Below are positions 13,431-25,400 of a stretch of 64,000 nucleotides of DNA, piece after piece. A program made the translations under genes and the position numbers. The notes beneath the pieces were generated by a model that made no database searches, was not told where the DNA came from, and worked only from the letters and a program-made list of their open reading frames with translations. Each line of letters starts with the position of its first letter. The first letter of the stretch is position 1. This DNA comes from Cololabis saira (taxonomy: Eukaryota; Chordata; Actinopteri; Beloniformes; Belonidae). The DNA lies in the NCBI RefSeq assembly GCF_033807715.1, contig NC_084587.1, positions 19,133,017 through 19,197,016 of the forward strand, written 5' to 3'.

Positions 13431-13760
13431 AACTAATTGTGAAGGAGGGATTCATAGAGAACGAAATTTCAGACATTAACTCCAGTGCAAGCTAACATCT
13501 TTTGGATGCTCTAGACAAAACTTCTGCCTTATCATCAGTACATTTTTTTTCTTGAAAACCTTCTCCTGAGCTCTCAGGATTTGAACTATAAGTGAATGTT
13601 TTCATTTCAGTAAACAAAAAACATCATAGAGATAACACAGGAGTGGGTTTAGGAAAACATCCCTCTGGAAATTTAAAAGCAAATTCAATTAAAACAGTTA
13701 TTAATAAAGACCAGATTAACCAGTATGCACTGTATTATTTAATGCGTCTATGCATGAATG

Positions 13761-14216
13761 TGTCACGGCTCAGACAGGACAGAGAACCCAAATGCACAAC
13801 ACCAGGCAGGATCAGAGTCCAAGAGGCTTTAATCTTTGTCAAAAGGCAGGCAGGGGTCAAACCGGGTAGTCAGGCAGATCAGGCAAACAAAACCAAAAAC
13901 GGACAGGCAAAAATCCATACCCCAAGAATCAGGCAGGCTCAAAGACAGGCAGGCAGGCAGAAACAAAACAGGATATGCAGGCTGGAAAGCGAGGCAAAAA
14001 CACACGACAATCTGGCAAACTAGAAGGTGGAAATGGGCCGGTATATGAGGGGAACTGCTGATGAGGGAAACCAGGTGTGGAGCTGGGTGGGGAAGCACAG
14101 GTGAAGGGAATGAGTGGATCTCTGGCTGATTAGGGTGGCAGGATCTGGAAAAACAGGTGTTAAACAGTGAGTTAAGCAGTAAAAAAAAACCTATCCTACA
14201 CTGTGAAACTGTGACA
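13761..14216 (-). repeat. 3' LTR (in the minus-strand sense)
   Basis: 456 bp with TGTCAC...GTGACA ends. The segment AGGCAGGCAGGCAG inside is a short CAGG-rich tract. The minus strand carries ATTAAA near 13829, a possible polyadenylation signal. Confidence 0.92.
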
Positions 14217-15848
14217 GAACCCCCCCCTCAAGGGACAGATTCCAGATGGCCCAAAACCCCCCACCCCGGGCAGGAGGAGGGGTCCCGGAGGAGGGCCCCG
14301 GCCAACACATGGCCAAAGCTCCGGGGCCCGTCCTCGGTGCCGGGCAGACCGACGAGGCAGTTCGGGGGGTCGCCCTTGGGGCGTAACAGGCGGATCCGGG
14401 GGTCGGTCTGGGGGCTTGGCAGACTGGTCAGGGGGTCGGTCTGGGGGCTTGGCAGGCGGTTCAGGGGGTCGGTCTGGGGGCTTGGCAGGCGGGTCAGAGG
14501 GTCGGTCTGGGGGCTTGGCAGGCGGGTCAGAGGGTCGGTCTGGGGGCTTGGCAGGCGGGTCAGAGGGTCGGTCTGGGGCCTTGGCAGGCGGGTCAGAGGG
14601 TCGGTCTGGGGGCTTGGCAGGCTGGTCAGGGGGTCGGTCTGGGGGCTTGGCAGGCTGGTCAGGGGGTCGGTCTGGGGCTGCGGCAGGCTGGTCAGGGGGT
14701 CGGTCTGGGACTGCGGCAGGCTGGTCAGGGGGTCGGTCTGGGACTGCGGCAGGCTGGTCAGGGGGTCGGTCTGGGACTGCGGCAGGCTGGTCAGGGGGTC
14801 GGTCTGGGACCGCGGCAGACTGGTCAGGGGGTCGGTCTGGGGGCTTGGCAGACTGGTCAGGGGGTCGGTCTGGGGGCTTGGCAGGCTGGTCAGAGGGTCG
14901 GTCTGGGACTGCGGCAGGCTGGTCAGAGGGTCGGTCTGGGACTGCGGCAGACTGGTCAGGGGGTCGGTCTGGGGGCTTGGCAGACTGGTCAGGGGGTCGG
15001 TCTGGGGGCTTGGCAGGCTGGTCAGAGGGTCGGTCTGGGACTGCGGCAGGCTGGTCAGAGGGTCGGTCTGGGACTGCGGCAGGCTGGTCAGAGGGTCGGT
15101 CTGGGACTGCGGCAGACTGGTCAGGGGGTCGGTCTGGGACTGCGGCAGATCCATCCAGGATCGCCTCAGGAAGGGGAACAGAGACCACCTCCAGAACAGA
15201 GACCGGCGGGACCGCCTCCGGAACCGAGGGCTGCGGGACCGCCTCAGGAGCCGGAGTCGGGGCTGACAGGAGGCGGGGAGCCGGAGTCGGGGCAGACAGG
15301 ATGCGGGGGGCCGGAACCGGGGCAGACAGGATGCGGGGGGCCGGAACCGGGGCAGACAGGATGCGGGGGGCCGGAACCGGGGCAGACAGGATGCGGGGAG
15401 CCGGAACCGGGGCAGACAGGATGCGGGGAGCCGGAACAGGAGCCGGAGCAGGAGCTGGAGCTGGAACAGGAGCCGGAGCAGGAGCTGGAGCTGGAACAGG
15501 AGCCGGAGCAGCAGCTGGAGCTGGAGCAGGAGCCGGAGCAGGAGCTGGAGCTGGAGCAGGAGCCGGAGCAGGAGCTGGAGCTGGAGCAGGAGCCGGAGCA
15601 AGCTGGGGCTGGGGCTGACGCCTTCGTCGTTGCCTCCCCTGAGCCTGCAGGCTCCTGGGCCCACCCAGAGCCAGGCGTGTTCCCCAGAAAGGGGGAAGGG
15701 ACTGGGGTGGGTCTGGGACCACCTCGGGAACAGCAACAGGCCGGAACTGAGGGCATGTCCCCGTCCCCTTCACCGTACGGTGGTAGAACTCCACTCGGTC
15801 CCCATAAAAAAAATCCCACAAATCCTCTTCCTTACGTGGTAGGTCCAT
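14196..15848 (-). CDS. LTR-element internal ORF, proline-rich repeat protein, function unknown
   Basis: Starts at the ATG at 15848 (MDLPRKEEDLWDFFYGDRVE), 34 bases inside the 5' LTR boundary, and runs 550 codons to a stop inside the 3' LTR. About 85 residues of ordinary sequence are followed by an alanine-proline block, about five APVPAPRILS decapeptides, a short linker, and more than 20 copies of an 11-residue unit of the type PAKPPDRPPDQ. No CCHC knuckle, protease or polymerase motif is present. Position suggests a gag-like product of a non-autonomous element, but I do not recognise the amino-terminal domain. Other frames are also open through the arrays because the units are multiples of three; they lack a unique region. 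Confidence 0.6.
   Translation of the reverse strand: MDLPRKEEDLWDFFYGDRVEFYHRTVKGTGTCPQFRPVAVPEVVPDPPQSLPPFWGTRLALGGPRSLQAQGRQRRRRQPQPQLAPAPAPAPAPAPAPAPAPAPAPAPAPAPAAAPAPVPAPAPAPAPVPAPAPAPAPVPAPRILSAPVPAPRILSAPVPAPRILSAPVPAPRILSAPVPAPRILSAPTPAPRLLSAPTPAPEAVPQPSVPEAVPPVSVLEVVSVPLPEAILDGSAAVPDRPPDQSAAVPDRPSDQPAAVPDRPSDQPAAVPDRPSDQPAKPPDRPPDQSAKPPDRPPDQSAAVPDRPSDQPAAVPDRPSDQPAKPPDRPPDQSAKPPDRPPDQSAAVPDRPPDQPAAVPDRPPDQPAAVPDRPPDQPAAVPDRPPDQPAAAPDRPPDQPAKPPDRPPDQPAKPPDRPSDPPAKAPDRPSDPPAKPPDRPSDPPAKPPDRPSDPPAKPPDRPPEPPAKPPDRPPDQSAKPPDRPPDPPVTPQGRPPELPRRSARHRGRAPELWPCVGRGPPPGPLLLPGVGGFGPSGICPLRGGFCHSFTV
14397..15150. repeat. 33-bp tandem repeat array inside the LTR element
   Basis: More than 20 units of about 33 bp, each with GGGGGTCGGTCTGGG followed by GCTTGGCAG or ACTGCGGCAG. 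Two main unit types alternate in blocks, which points to expansion by unequal exchange or replication slippage of multi-unit segments. Confidence 0.92.
15250..15602. repeat. Two 30-bp tandem repeat blocks inside the LTR element
   Basis: 15250-15432 repeats CCGGAACCGGGGCAGACAGG with ATGCGGGG spacers; 15433-15602 repeats AGGAGCCGGAGCAGGAGCTG. Both have a 30-bp period, keeping the frame open. Confidence 0.9.
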
Positions 15849-15881
15849 GTTGGCTGGGTTCAGTCTTTGGCCAGATTGTAC

Positions 15882-16337
15882 TGTCACGGCTCAGACAGGA
15901 CAGAGAACCCAAATGCACAACACCAGGCAGGATCAGAGTCCAAGAGGCTTTAATCTTTGTCAAAAGGCAGGCAGGGGTCAAACCGGGTAGTCAGGCAGAT
16001 CAGGCAAACAAAACCAAAAACGGACAGGCAAAAATCCATACCCCAAGAATCAGGCAGGCTCAAAGACAGGCAGGCAGGCAGAAACAAAACAGGATATGCA
16101 GGCTGGAAAGCGAGGCAAAAACACACGACAATCTGGCAAACTAGAAGGTGGAAATGGGCCGGTATATGAGGGGAACTGCTGATGAGGGAAACCAGGTGTG
16201 GAGCTGGGTGGGGAAGCACAGGTGAAGGGAATGAGTGGATCTCTGGCTGATTAGGGTGGCAGGATCTGGAAAAACAGGTGTTAAACAGTGAGTTAAGCAG
16301 TAAAAAAAAACCTATCCTACACTGTGAAACTGTGACA
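15882..16337 (-). repeat. 5' LTR (in the minus-strand sense)
   Basis: Identical to the LTR at 13761-14216. By position this copy would hold the active promoter of the element. Confidence 0.92.
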
Positions 16338-16342
16338 GAATG

Positions 16343-17215
16343 CACTTGAAGCAAGATTTCTTATTACAAAAACTTAATGTGTAAATTAAAAAAAAAAAAA
16401 ACAGCCTTAAGTACTTCACATTTATATTGCACTTCATCTACATGATACACTCAATATTCCCCTTACCAGTGCTTTCTATCAGACATATTCATGCAAATGA
16501 ATTTGCTTCTTGGAGGCCTGATGGGAAAGTGGTGTCTCTAGGCACATCTTGCAGTCCAGCTTCAGGTGTAAGTGACCCATCTGCTGCCACGGAGGCGACA
16601 GCTGCTGTTGCTGAGACTTGCCAGGACCCAGATGAGGCGGCAGTAGCAGCTGCACTGGCACGAACTAACATATTTGTCATGATTATCTGTGACATAGACC
16701 TTCTGATCTCTGCAACGAAGGGACAGTGAATCAAGGTTTTTTTTCTTCCGTTGATTGTTATGAATGAAATCTTTTATAAGTGAAGAGGAGACGTCCAGTT
16801 GATGTGGAATACACTGGTTATTGATGTATCTGAGGAGTGGTGCCCCTCACAACAAGCAAGATTGAGCATATCACCTTTCTATGACCATTTCTATTTGCTC
16901 AATAAATCCAAAAATATTGTGTGTAGGCATGTGAGATCAAAGATAGACAAAGGACTAAAAAGTGCAGACACAACTTTTTAATTATCCCATCTGTCATTCA
17001 ATTGTAAAATTGAGACAGTTTTGATCACTGAAGTCTTCCCTGTTTAGTTTTACTTTTGTCGGTAGGTGCTGACGATTTGGGGAAGGAAGAAGGACCTCGA
17101 ATGCACGGCTATAAGGAATCAAGACTAAAAACTGAAATACATTTGAAAAAGGATAGCAACACAGAAGAAAGTAATGGTTGATTGTTCCATAGAAACAAAT
17201 GATACCAGATAAAAT
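16343..17215. other. Intergenic, no gene recognised
   Basis: Spacer between the LTR element and a LINE relic. The frame around 16427-16729 has alanine/glutamine-rich composition but no recognisable domain. Confidence 0.45.
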
Positions 17216-17219
17216 ATTC

Positions 17220-18425
17220 CTGCAATTCTTGAAAAACAGGAAAACTGGGTGGGGTTGTGGTAGGTGGTGTTAACAGAGCAATTTATTCTCTACGTTGGGT
17301 GAAATCATATTTGGAAGTCAGAGACTTTGTTGTTTCCAAGGGTGGGCATAATTATAGGCTTACGACGATAACATATGGCGTTCCTCAGGGGTCAGTTCTC
17401 GGACAGCTGTTATTCAATGTTTTTTATGCTCCCTCCGTGTTAAATGAAAAAAAACATTGCGCAGATGACAGAGATTTACTCAGCTCAGTCACAAAATCAC
17501 GATAGTCCATTCAGTTTATATCAGTGCCTAGAGGAAAAGAATAGTAGGATTTAATTAGGGTTCTTTCAGCTGAAAAAGATAAGATTTATAAGATAAATAT
17601 ATGTATTCTGCCTCAAAAATGAAAGAATACAGTTATGTCTTCAGACATAAACCAAGACAGGTAAGGAATTTTGGAGTTGTAATTGCCTCAGATCTGGATT
17701 TCAGCAGCAGACTAATGACTGAATACGCATTTTATAATCTCAATCAAATATCAAGATTCAGAAATTTCATGTCCAGAGCAAATTTAAAGAGACTTAATCT
17801 CCAACAGATGTGACTGCTACAACAATCTGTTGTCTTGTCTTCCAAATAAGACCTTATTCAGAACATTGCCACAAGAACAAGGAAAACTAAGAACAATTCT
17901 GTTTTCAAATGTTTACACAACCAACCGAGTAACCACAGAACAGCCTTTAAAGAGTTACAGTTAGTTTCCAATTGATCATAAACTTTGGGCAGTCAGCTGG
18001 TAGAATGTTCAGGATACAAATACATGTATTTAAAGTTCTCCACACAGATGGAATAAACTTCCTTGTCAATATGAAATGTGCCTCAATTCCAGCAACATTT
18101 TAAGTTAAACTGAACAGTGTTTTCAAATTTGATTCAGTTTTCTTAGTCTCTCCGTATTTTTTCTTTAATTCATCTAAATCTACTTTATTATTGGTGTGAT
18201 TTATTTTAGTTTTACAACTCTTTTTTAGTTTTTCTAGATTTCATTCTTTATTTGTTTTTCAATTTTCTATTGTTTTAACGTATTATCCTATAATATTCAT
18301 ACAAAAGTATGAAGGATTTTAATGCCTGTTTTTATTATTCTTGTTCCTATTTTTCTGATGCATTTTCCTATATAGTATTTGGAATTACATGTGTTTGAAA
18401 TGTGCTAAATAAAGTGGCCTTAACA
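17220..18425 (+). pseudogene. L2-like LINE reverse transcriptase relic
   Basis: Plus-strand fragments read as reverse transcriptase: SLRWVKSYLEVR, then YGVPQGSVLGQLLFNVF (the RT block that precedes the catalytic YxDD motif), a decayed ADD-like remnant, and FGVVIASDLDFSS with ANLKRLNLQQM downstream. Stops and frameshifts separate the pieces. The 3' part to about 18420 ends with TGTGCTAAATAAAGTGGCC. Same clade as the relics at 28.5 and 31.7 kb. Confidence 0.75.
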
Positions 18426-20298
18426 TACTTTCACTGGTAAAAACGTTACTGAAAAAAGGGGCAAAATAACCCGATACATCTAAAAATAATTGAGTTATCG
18501 GTCTGCAAATTTTATTTTAAAAAAAACAGGACACTTATGATGCAACATTACACGTCTCTGTAAGGTGAAGTTTTATTTAATTATTTCTATTATTGAGGCT
18601 CTAGTATACAGGAAGCTTTTTTGTAGAAAAATGTAACAAAGCATTTTTTTTCATTTCCAATACAGTATAAACAGAAGTGCCATAGTTGTGGCCACTCCAG
18701 CTGCACTGTGGATGGTGTGGTTGCTTCCCAGTCAGTTCACTCAATGTCTCAACGTGATTAAACTTGACACACAAACAGCAAGCATGCTGGTCAGACTGCT
18801 GTTGTTGCGATGCATGTGACAGTTTTCTGAGGGCATGACCAAACTGCTTGATGTATCTCTAATATTGTCTGGTGGACTTTAAAAAGGTTTCCAGGGTTAC
18901 TGCTTGTCAGTTGGCTTAAAAAACAGAAGAAAATGCAACTCAAAGTTACTGATGGGCCAATATTTTCCCACATTGCCTAATTATTGCAAATATTATCATA
19001 ATCTAGATAATATAGGAGTTTATTTCACACGTGAATCAAGGCAACATGATCCCAGTTGTTTCAATGCTTTATCTTCAAGCCAGAGTCCATTATTATAAGC
19101 CTATTTCTTTAGAATATTTTATGTTAAACCTGTTTTAATATGCACTTTCTAAAAAACACAAGTTATCAAGATCATTTGTGAGCCCTTTTCCGAGAATAGA
19201 TGAAAAATAGTGTGCATTGAATTTCAAGAAAAGCAGAGGTCAGTTATTCTTATCCACTTTGCTGTCACAGCTGCGCAAAAAATATTTGTATATAAAGCAC
19301 TGTCACATCCTGCCAGATCTGTCTTTTTTTTCATGCAAACAAAAGAAAGACAAACTCTGCCTATGTGCATGTGATGAATGTACCTCGCAGTTGCACATGC
19401 TGTATATTCAGCCTCTGCATATACACTCCTGCAAAGATACTAATGTTCTGTTTATGATACCAGCAGAGATAACTAATCTCATCACAAATCAAGGCTAGTA
19501 CACTGTCCAAAGAGAGCTGACAGACATGACTTCAGAGTTTAACAATGTATATACTTAAGCTGCACTCAGTTTAACAAGAGGAAACTTTTTGCAACAGTCA
19601 GGCACACAGAGACCTTTAATAGAAACTCCCAATAAATCAGCGGTAACACTGTCGCATTCATGTACTCTCTTTAATTTCTGTTGCTTTTTTTTCCTTAGGG
19701 GAGGCCTAATGCACCAGACTGATTTCCAAAAGTCACATCTGCGTTCACCTCCTCTTTTTACATCAAACACATCTGTATTCAAATTCCATCAATTAAGTGA
19801 AGTTTCTAAACCATGAAGTCATGTCATTTGTTTACTGATACAGACTGTAAGAATACCCAGAGCATGAACATATACCCTCCAAGTGTGTATGGTTAATTTA
19901 TTAAGTTTATGACTCAAAGGATTCCATGCACATGATGTACCATCTCAGTTCTTTTTCCAGTAATCCTAACAAAGTCTTGTAAGGACTAAAGATACATTGT
20001 TAGGACAAACCATCACTGACCCACATCTGGCCTTATGTTAAATCATATTATCATGTGGAATTTTTTTACAAAATAATTATGTATTATTGTATGAATAAAT
20101 AAACCTTAAGTGAAAATTTGGTGCCATGTTGTCAGATACTGCATGAGAAGGGTGACTTGGACAAAAAAAGCTGGAATAATTCGATATGAAGCCTTTGTAA
20201 ATCTTGATAAAGGTGATCTGCTCTCAGTGAGTACTCACACAACTTCACAAGATTTTAACAGTCAGCTAAATCAGAGTAAAATTGGAAAAGCAGTGGTA
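18426..20298. other. Intergenic, no gene recognised
   Basis: AT-rich DNA with no long frame, transposon end or RNA gene that I can support. Confidence 0.5.
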
Positions 20299-20306
20299 CC
20301 TCCTAT

Positions 20307-21064
20307 GAGAGGTGGGTAGTAACGAGTTACATTTACCGTACTCTGTTACATTTACTTGAGTAAGTTTTGGGAAATGTTGTACTTTTAGGAGTAGTTTTGA
20401 ATCACTATGCTTTTTACTTTTACTTGAGTAGATTTATGAAGAAGAAACTTTACTCTTACTCCACTAGGCTATGTTGAGCTTGTTACTTTTCTTTTATCCC
20501 TTTTATCCACGTACGCGTCAATCTCATGACATCAATGGGTGATTCTTTGGGAAAAAATGTTTGTTTTTGCATGTGTTGTCACATATACACAGACTCAAAC
20601 ACACACACAGAGTTTCTATGAGTTCATGGGCTTGTTCTAGTTCTGGTTAAAAAAGAAGAGTACAAAGGCTTGAAATGTTGTGCTACTTGTGCTTAATTTA
20701 TTTTTTTATTCTGTTATTATTTTATTCATTTTATTTATTAAAGTACTTGAATTTACTTTAAGATTATTTTAATTTAAGCTATTTTTTTTATTAATTTTAA
20801 TTTATTTAATTATTTTATTGATTTAATTTGCCTGAAGATGATTATTTTGAACTTTTGTCTGTTTGAATGGTTGTGTTAAAAAAATAAATCAGACGTTACT
20901 CAACAGTTACTCAGTACTTGAGTAGTTTTTTTCACCAAGTACTTTTTTACTTTTACTCAAGTAATTATTTGGATGACTACTTTTTACTTCTACTTGAGTC
21001 ATAATATTCTGAAGTAACAGTACTTTTACTTGAGTACAATTTTTGGCTACTCTACCCACCTCTG
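20307..21064. mobile_element. Non-autonomous hAT-type element upstream of ufsp2
   Basis: Ends GAGAGGTGGGTAG (left; first base differs from the usual C) and CTACCCACCTCTG (right), flanked by a perfect 8-bp duplication CCTCCTAT (20299-20306 and 21065-21072). Subterminal DNA is full of TTACTTGAGTA-type motifs in both orientations. 758 bp with no transposase. Confidence 0.88.
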
Positions 21065-21072
21065 CCTCCTAT

Positions 21073-21503
21073 TAATATATCTGGTGGTAATATATTTACA
21101 ATTTATCAATATATTTATTTCTTTTCCGATCAGGATGTCATTAGTATTGTTTTTTTCTTTATTACAGAATGTATCTTTACTTGCCCCCAAGTACAGACTT
21201 TAGTTAATCCTATTACATTATTTTATTCCTTTGATCCAAAGGTGTTTCCTCTTTTTCTTCAAAGACATGGCAGATTTGCCTAATAATGAAATGATTAGTC
21301 CACCTCTAAAAAAAACAACAACTTTCAAACAGTAAAACAGAGTGGATAATATCGAACTGAAGTCCTCAAATGTCCGAGCTACAGGGAACGCAGCACAGCA
21401 GTGGGCGGGGCAGAGTGCAGTCAGGGACACGTGGATCATGTCGACTTCCTGTTTGTGAAGAGAGCTGATTAACCACCTTTACATTACTGTACTGACTCCC
21501 ACC
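21073..21503 (+). promoter_or_regulatory. ufsp2 upstream region and 5' UTR
   Basis: The sequence from about 21360 to the ATG is more GC-rich than the upstream spacer, with GGGCGGGG at about 21403-21410 (a GC-box core). The initiator sits in CCCACCATGG, a strong Kozak context. No TATA box is evident and the start site cannot be fixed. Confidence 0.5.
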
Positions 21504-22407
21504 ATGGTAGGTTCACTGATGAGTTAACCAAATGAAATGTCACTGTCTTATTTTGCTCCGTCGCACTTAGTTTCACACTGTGGCCATTGATTGCTACCAT
21601 ATCATGACCACTCCTGTGTTTCCTCGTTAGCATTCAGTCAAAATCAAAACATGTTCTCCAGCTGACAGCTGGCTCTTTATAACAGCTGTTTTTTCTTATC
21701 CCAGGTAGTAGTTGACTCTGACACTTCGAGCATTTTTCGGGTCAGAGGACCGCTGGAGTTGAGATGTCTGCTGGACAGCACAGATGGTAAGATGAACGTC
21801 ATCTACTGTATTTTTTAATAGTGGCTGTTTGATTTATACTGATTTCTACCAGACAGGAGCGTATTTATTGCTTAAGTTTAATAATTATTTATAAACAGGT
21901 ATATGGAAGAGGAAATGGGTTAACGAGGAGTGTGAGAAACAAATAAAATAGGGAAAAAGGTATATTATACTTGCTTAATATATGTTTAGATATTTGTGGA
22001 TATTTATGTAGTATATATTATATGTTTCTGAGGGATAGTTATAATGATGTAATATATGTTATATATTTATTAGGTATGTAGCATATATATATATATTTAT
22101 AGGGATATTTATGTAGTTTATATAGTGTATATTTATATAGATTTATATAATATTTGTATTTTTTATACATTGATATAATATTAATGTAATATTTATATTT
22201 TCTATATACTTATATGGATAATTATGTAGTAATAGGCATGGTTACGTAGTATTTATATAGATTATATTTATATGGATATTGTGTAGATATAATATTAATA
22301 ACAATGTAAATTCATAGTTATAAAGGGGTAGGAACTAGGAAAAAGTGTATACTTCTTCCTACTCCTTTTTTCGAACATATGTGAATATGAAGATGTTACT
22401 CTTTATT

Positions 22408-22445
<38 letters not shown>

Positions 22446-25400
22446 GTTCGAAATAAGAATTCATTCATTCATTCATTCATTCATTCATTCAGTTATTTAC
22501 TTACGTTATTGCACCAATGCCAAGGATTTCCTCCCAATGTCCCACACATTCCTGCTGATCTAAACCTTCATGTCAGGGCAGAACTTAGAAATCAGGATGT
22601 CACTTATCATCAATCAGTGCATGCATTCAAGACAAGTTGGTAAACAACAGGAACGTTCTCAGGACACGTTTTTGCTTTTGTTGTTTATTTTCTAGTTTAG
22701 AATATAAATGGCTATATGAATGCATTTCAAAAATGTAACATCCTGCAGAACTTAATGACTGTGGTTTTGTTTTGTCTCGCAGCGCAGCTTATGCGGCAGG
22801 TCATCTCCAGAACATTTGTGACCCTTCGGTCGCAGGTGAAATCAGAATCTTGTGTTCTTGCAGTCTGCAACAGTTCTGTGATTATTTGGCCAAACAAAGC
22901 TGTTTATGGAGAAATTACTCCAGATACAACATGTGAAGATTTATGTCAGTGGATACAGTAAGTTTCTGTTTTGTGATTTTGTTTCTGTCATAAACTTGTT
23001 CCCCATGATGATACCATTAAGGACAGTGGCTCACATTAGTTCTGCCCTCACACACATACGCTTGGCTTGTTGTTCTCCTTCAACTCCTTTTTAAAAATAT
23101 TGTTACATTTCATTATGATCAGATTGTTTAAGGCCAAAATCAGACACACAACCTCGGCCCTTTGAAGTCGGTGGGGGCGGGGGGGGGGGGGGGGGGTTCA
23201 CTTTGCTGCACTTGAGTAGCATCTTTTAATTTCTATTCTTCTGTTTTACCAATTCTGCTCTGAGTTAAAATTTTATTTTAAACATTTCATCTCTTGTTTA
23301 AATACTGTTAGTTACATATTTTTTTTCAACGGTTAGTAGGCTTAACTATAACAAATGTTTCTTCTTAATTTTAGAACAGATGAGCAAGACAATGTTGGGA
23401 AGAAGAAGAAGAAAAACAAAAAAGGTTTTTCAGTGGTATGTATGTCCTCTGTATTTGATGATGGTTGCACGTTCTTTGTTTTTGAAACATTCTGTATAAC
23501 TATGCCTCACCCTTCACAAATCCTGCTTAATTCTCCAAAACTGCAGCTATGCCACTAAATATTCATAGGAGCTTCAACAGATTTAAATATCCCTTTCCTA
23601 TGTCTTTGGGGAGATGCTCTGTAATGTTTATCTTTGTGATTTAGAGTGTCGTCAACCTTCGCCTGATGATGGAGGTGACAAAGCCAGGTCCTCTTCCAGC
23701 CCCTATCCTCAGCAAAACACTTAAAAAATCTCACTTCCTCCGTGCGACCCTTCCCATGGACTGTGTTGTGCGTACCAGCTATAATGACACAGTCAGAGAG
23801 TATGTCTTATCTTCAATAGATTTGATTTCTTGCTCATGTAAAATCAGCCTATTCTTGTAAAACGTATGGGGGCCATGGGGTCACCAAAAACCACCAGTGC
23901 TAACAGGCCCCCTCATGTGGTTCCTGGTGTTGCAGTGTCTGTAAACGCCTGCTGGAGGCGCTAACTAACCAGCTGTGTGAGATGGAGAAGATCGCCCTGC
24001 TGCACCTGAGTGGGGCGACGCTGATTGTCCCTGAGCCGCTCCACTTCCTCCTCCCTGATCCAAAAGGACTGGTAACAGTGGTTTTTCCAGCAGGAGTTCA
24101 TGATAAAGAACTGGAGACTCGGCGTAGGGTAAGATCCACAACCTGCGTGCCTTTTTAAACCATAAGTGCCTTGACCAATGGTTGCCGATGAATATACAGA
24201 GGTGTCAAGTAACGAAGTATTTGTACTTTGTTACTTACCTTACTTAAGTAGAAATTTGGGTTATCTATACTTCACTTGAGTAATTATTTTTCAGACGTCT
24301 TTTTACTTTTACTCCTTACATTTTCACGCAATTATCGGTACTTTTTACTCCTTACATTTTAAAAACAGCCTCGTTACTCTATTTCATTTCAGCCTTTAAA
24401 AAAAACTATATAAATTGCGCCATCCGGATAGAGTGAATTTGGTTGTGGTTGTTTCAGATGTTCTTGTCCAGTTTTGTTCTTACATCCGTTGCCCTCAGAT
24501 TCCTGCAACTAAACTTGGATGTACATTCCAATAAAGGTTAGGATAAATGATGACATGCCTCTGAGGTTTGACTTTTTGCACCATTACAATACTTATAGGC
24601 CACTAGTCACCATATCTCCTGCTCTCTGAAACACATGTTAATGCTCAATAGTACACACATATGGTTCTTTAATATATTTGCATTATACTAAGATGCATTC
24701 ATTTTCAATGGCTTTTGTCCTTAATAGCTTTTTTCCCCCTTACATTACTTTTACTTTTATACTATAAGTAGTTTTGAAACCAGTACTTTTATACTTTTAC
24801 TTGAGTAAAAAACTTGAGTTGATACTTCAACTTCTACAGGAGTATTTTTAAACTCTAGTATCTATACTTCTACCTGAGTAATGAATGTGAATACTTTTGA
24901 CACCTCTGTGAATATACCTATTCTGTTAGCTTGAAACATCTAGAGGAAATAGTTATTTATCTTTGTTTTGTGTAAACGTTTTCTCTGAGCAGGAGTTGCA
25001 TCAGCAGTTTGAGTTGCCAGATGACAGACCTTACTTTAGAAGGGCCAATGCCTACCACTTTCCCAATGAGCCATACAAAGATGGGTATCTCCGAAACCCC
25101 CACGTGATTCTCACACACCCTACCCTGGATAATGGAAAGGTACATTCAAGTTCCAATCTTTAGGGTATACTCACTGAAGGAACTGGGACCTTAATTTATG
25201 AAGCTCTTGTGTTTTTTCTCAAGTTATACTTGGTCCAGGGAGTCTACAGTTACCACCACTACATGCAGGACCGTGCAGACGACAATGGCTGGGGCTGCGC
25301 CTATCGCTCCCTGCAGACCATCTGCTCCTGGTTCCAGCAGCAGGGTTACGTGGAGCGCTCTGTGCCCACTCACAGGGAGATCCAGCAGGTAGCGGCTCTA

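Larger units (their letters stand above)
13761..16337 (-). mobile_element. Complete non-autonomous LTR retrotransposon
   Basis: Two direct 456-bp LTRs (13761-14216 and 15882-16337) read identical base for base. Each starts TGTCAC and ends GTGACA, and the element is flanked by a 5-bp duplication GAATG (13756-13760 and 16338-16342). Read on the minus strand, the internal part ends in a purine run (GAGGGGGGGG) next to the 3' LTR, as expected for a polypurine tract, and the only long frame with a unique start also runs that way. A candidate primer site begins TGGCCAAAGACTG shortly after the 5' LTR but matches no tRNA I can name. No reverse transcriptase, integrase or protease is present, so mobility would need another element's enzymes. 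Identical LTRs imply very recent insertion. Confidence 0.92.

Noticed and set aside
14157..15618. Long plus-strand frames (369 and 400 codons) through the LTR element arrays
   Set aside because: They arise because the tandem units are multiples of three. They have no unique amino-terminal domain, and the element's polypurine tract and start codon indicate the minus strand.
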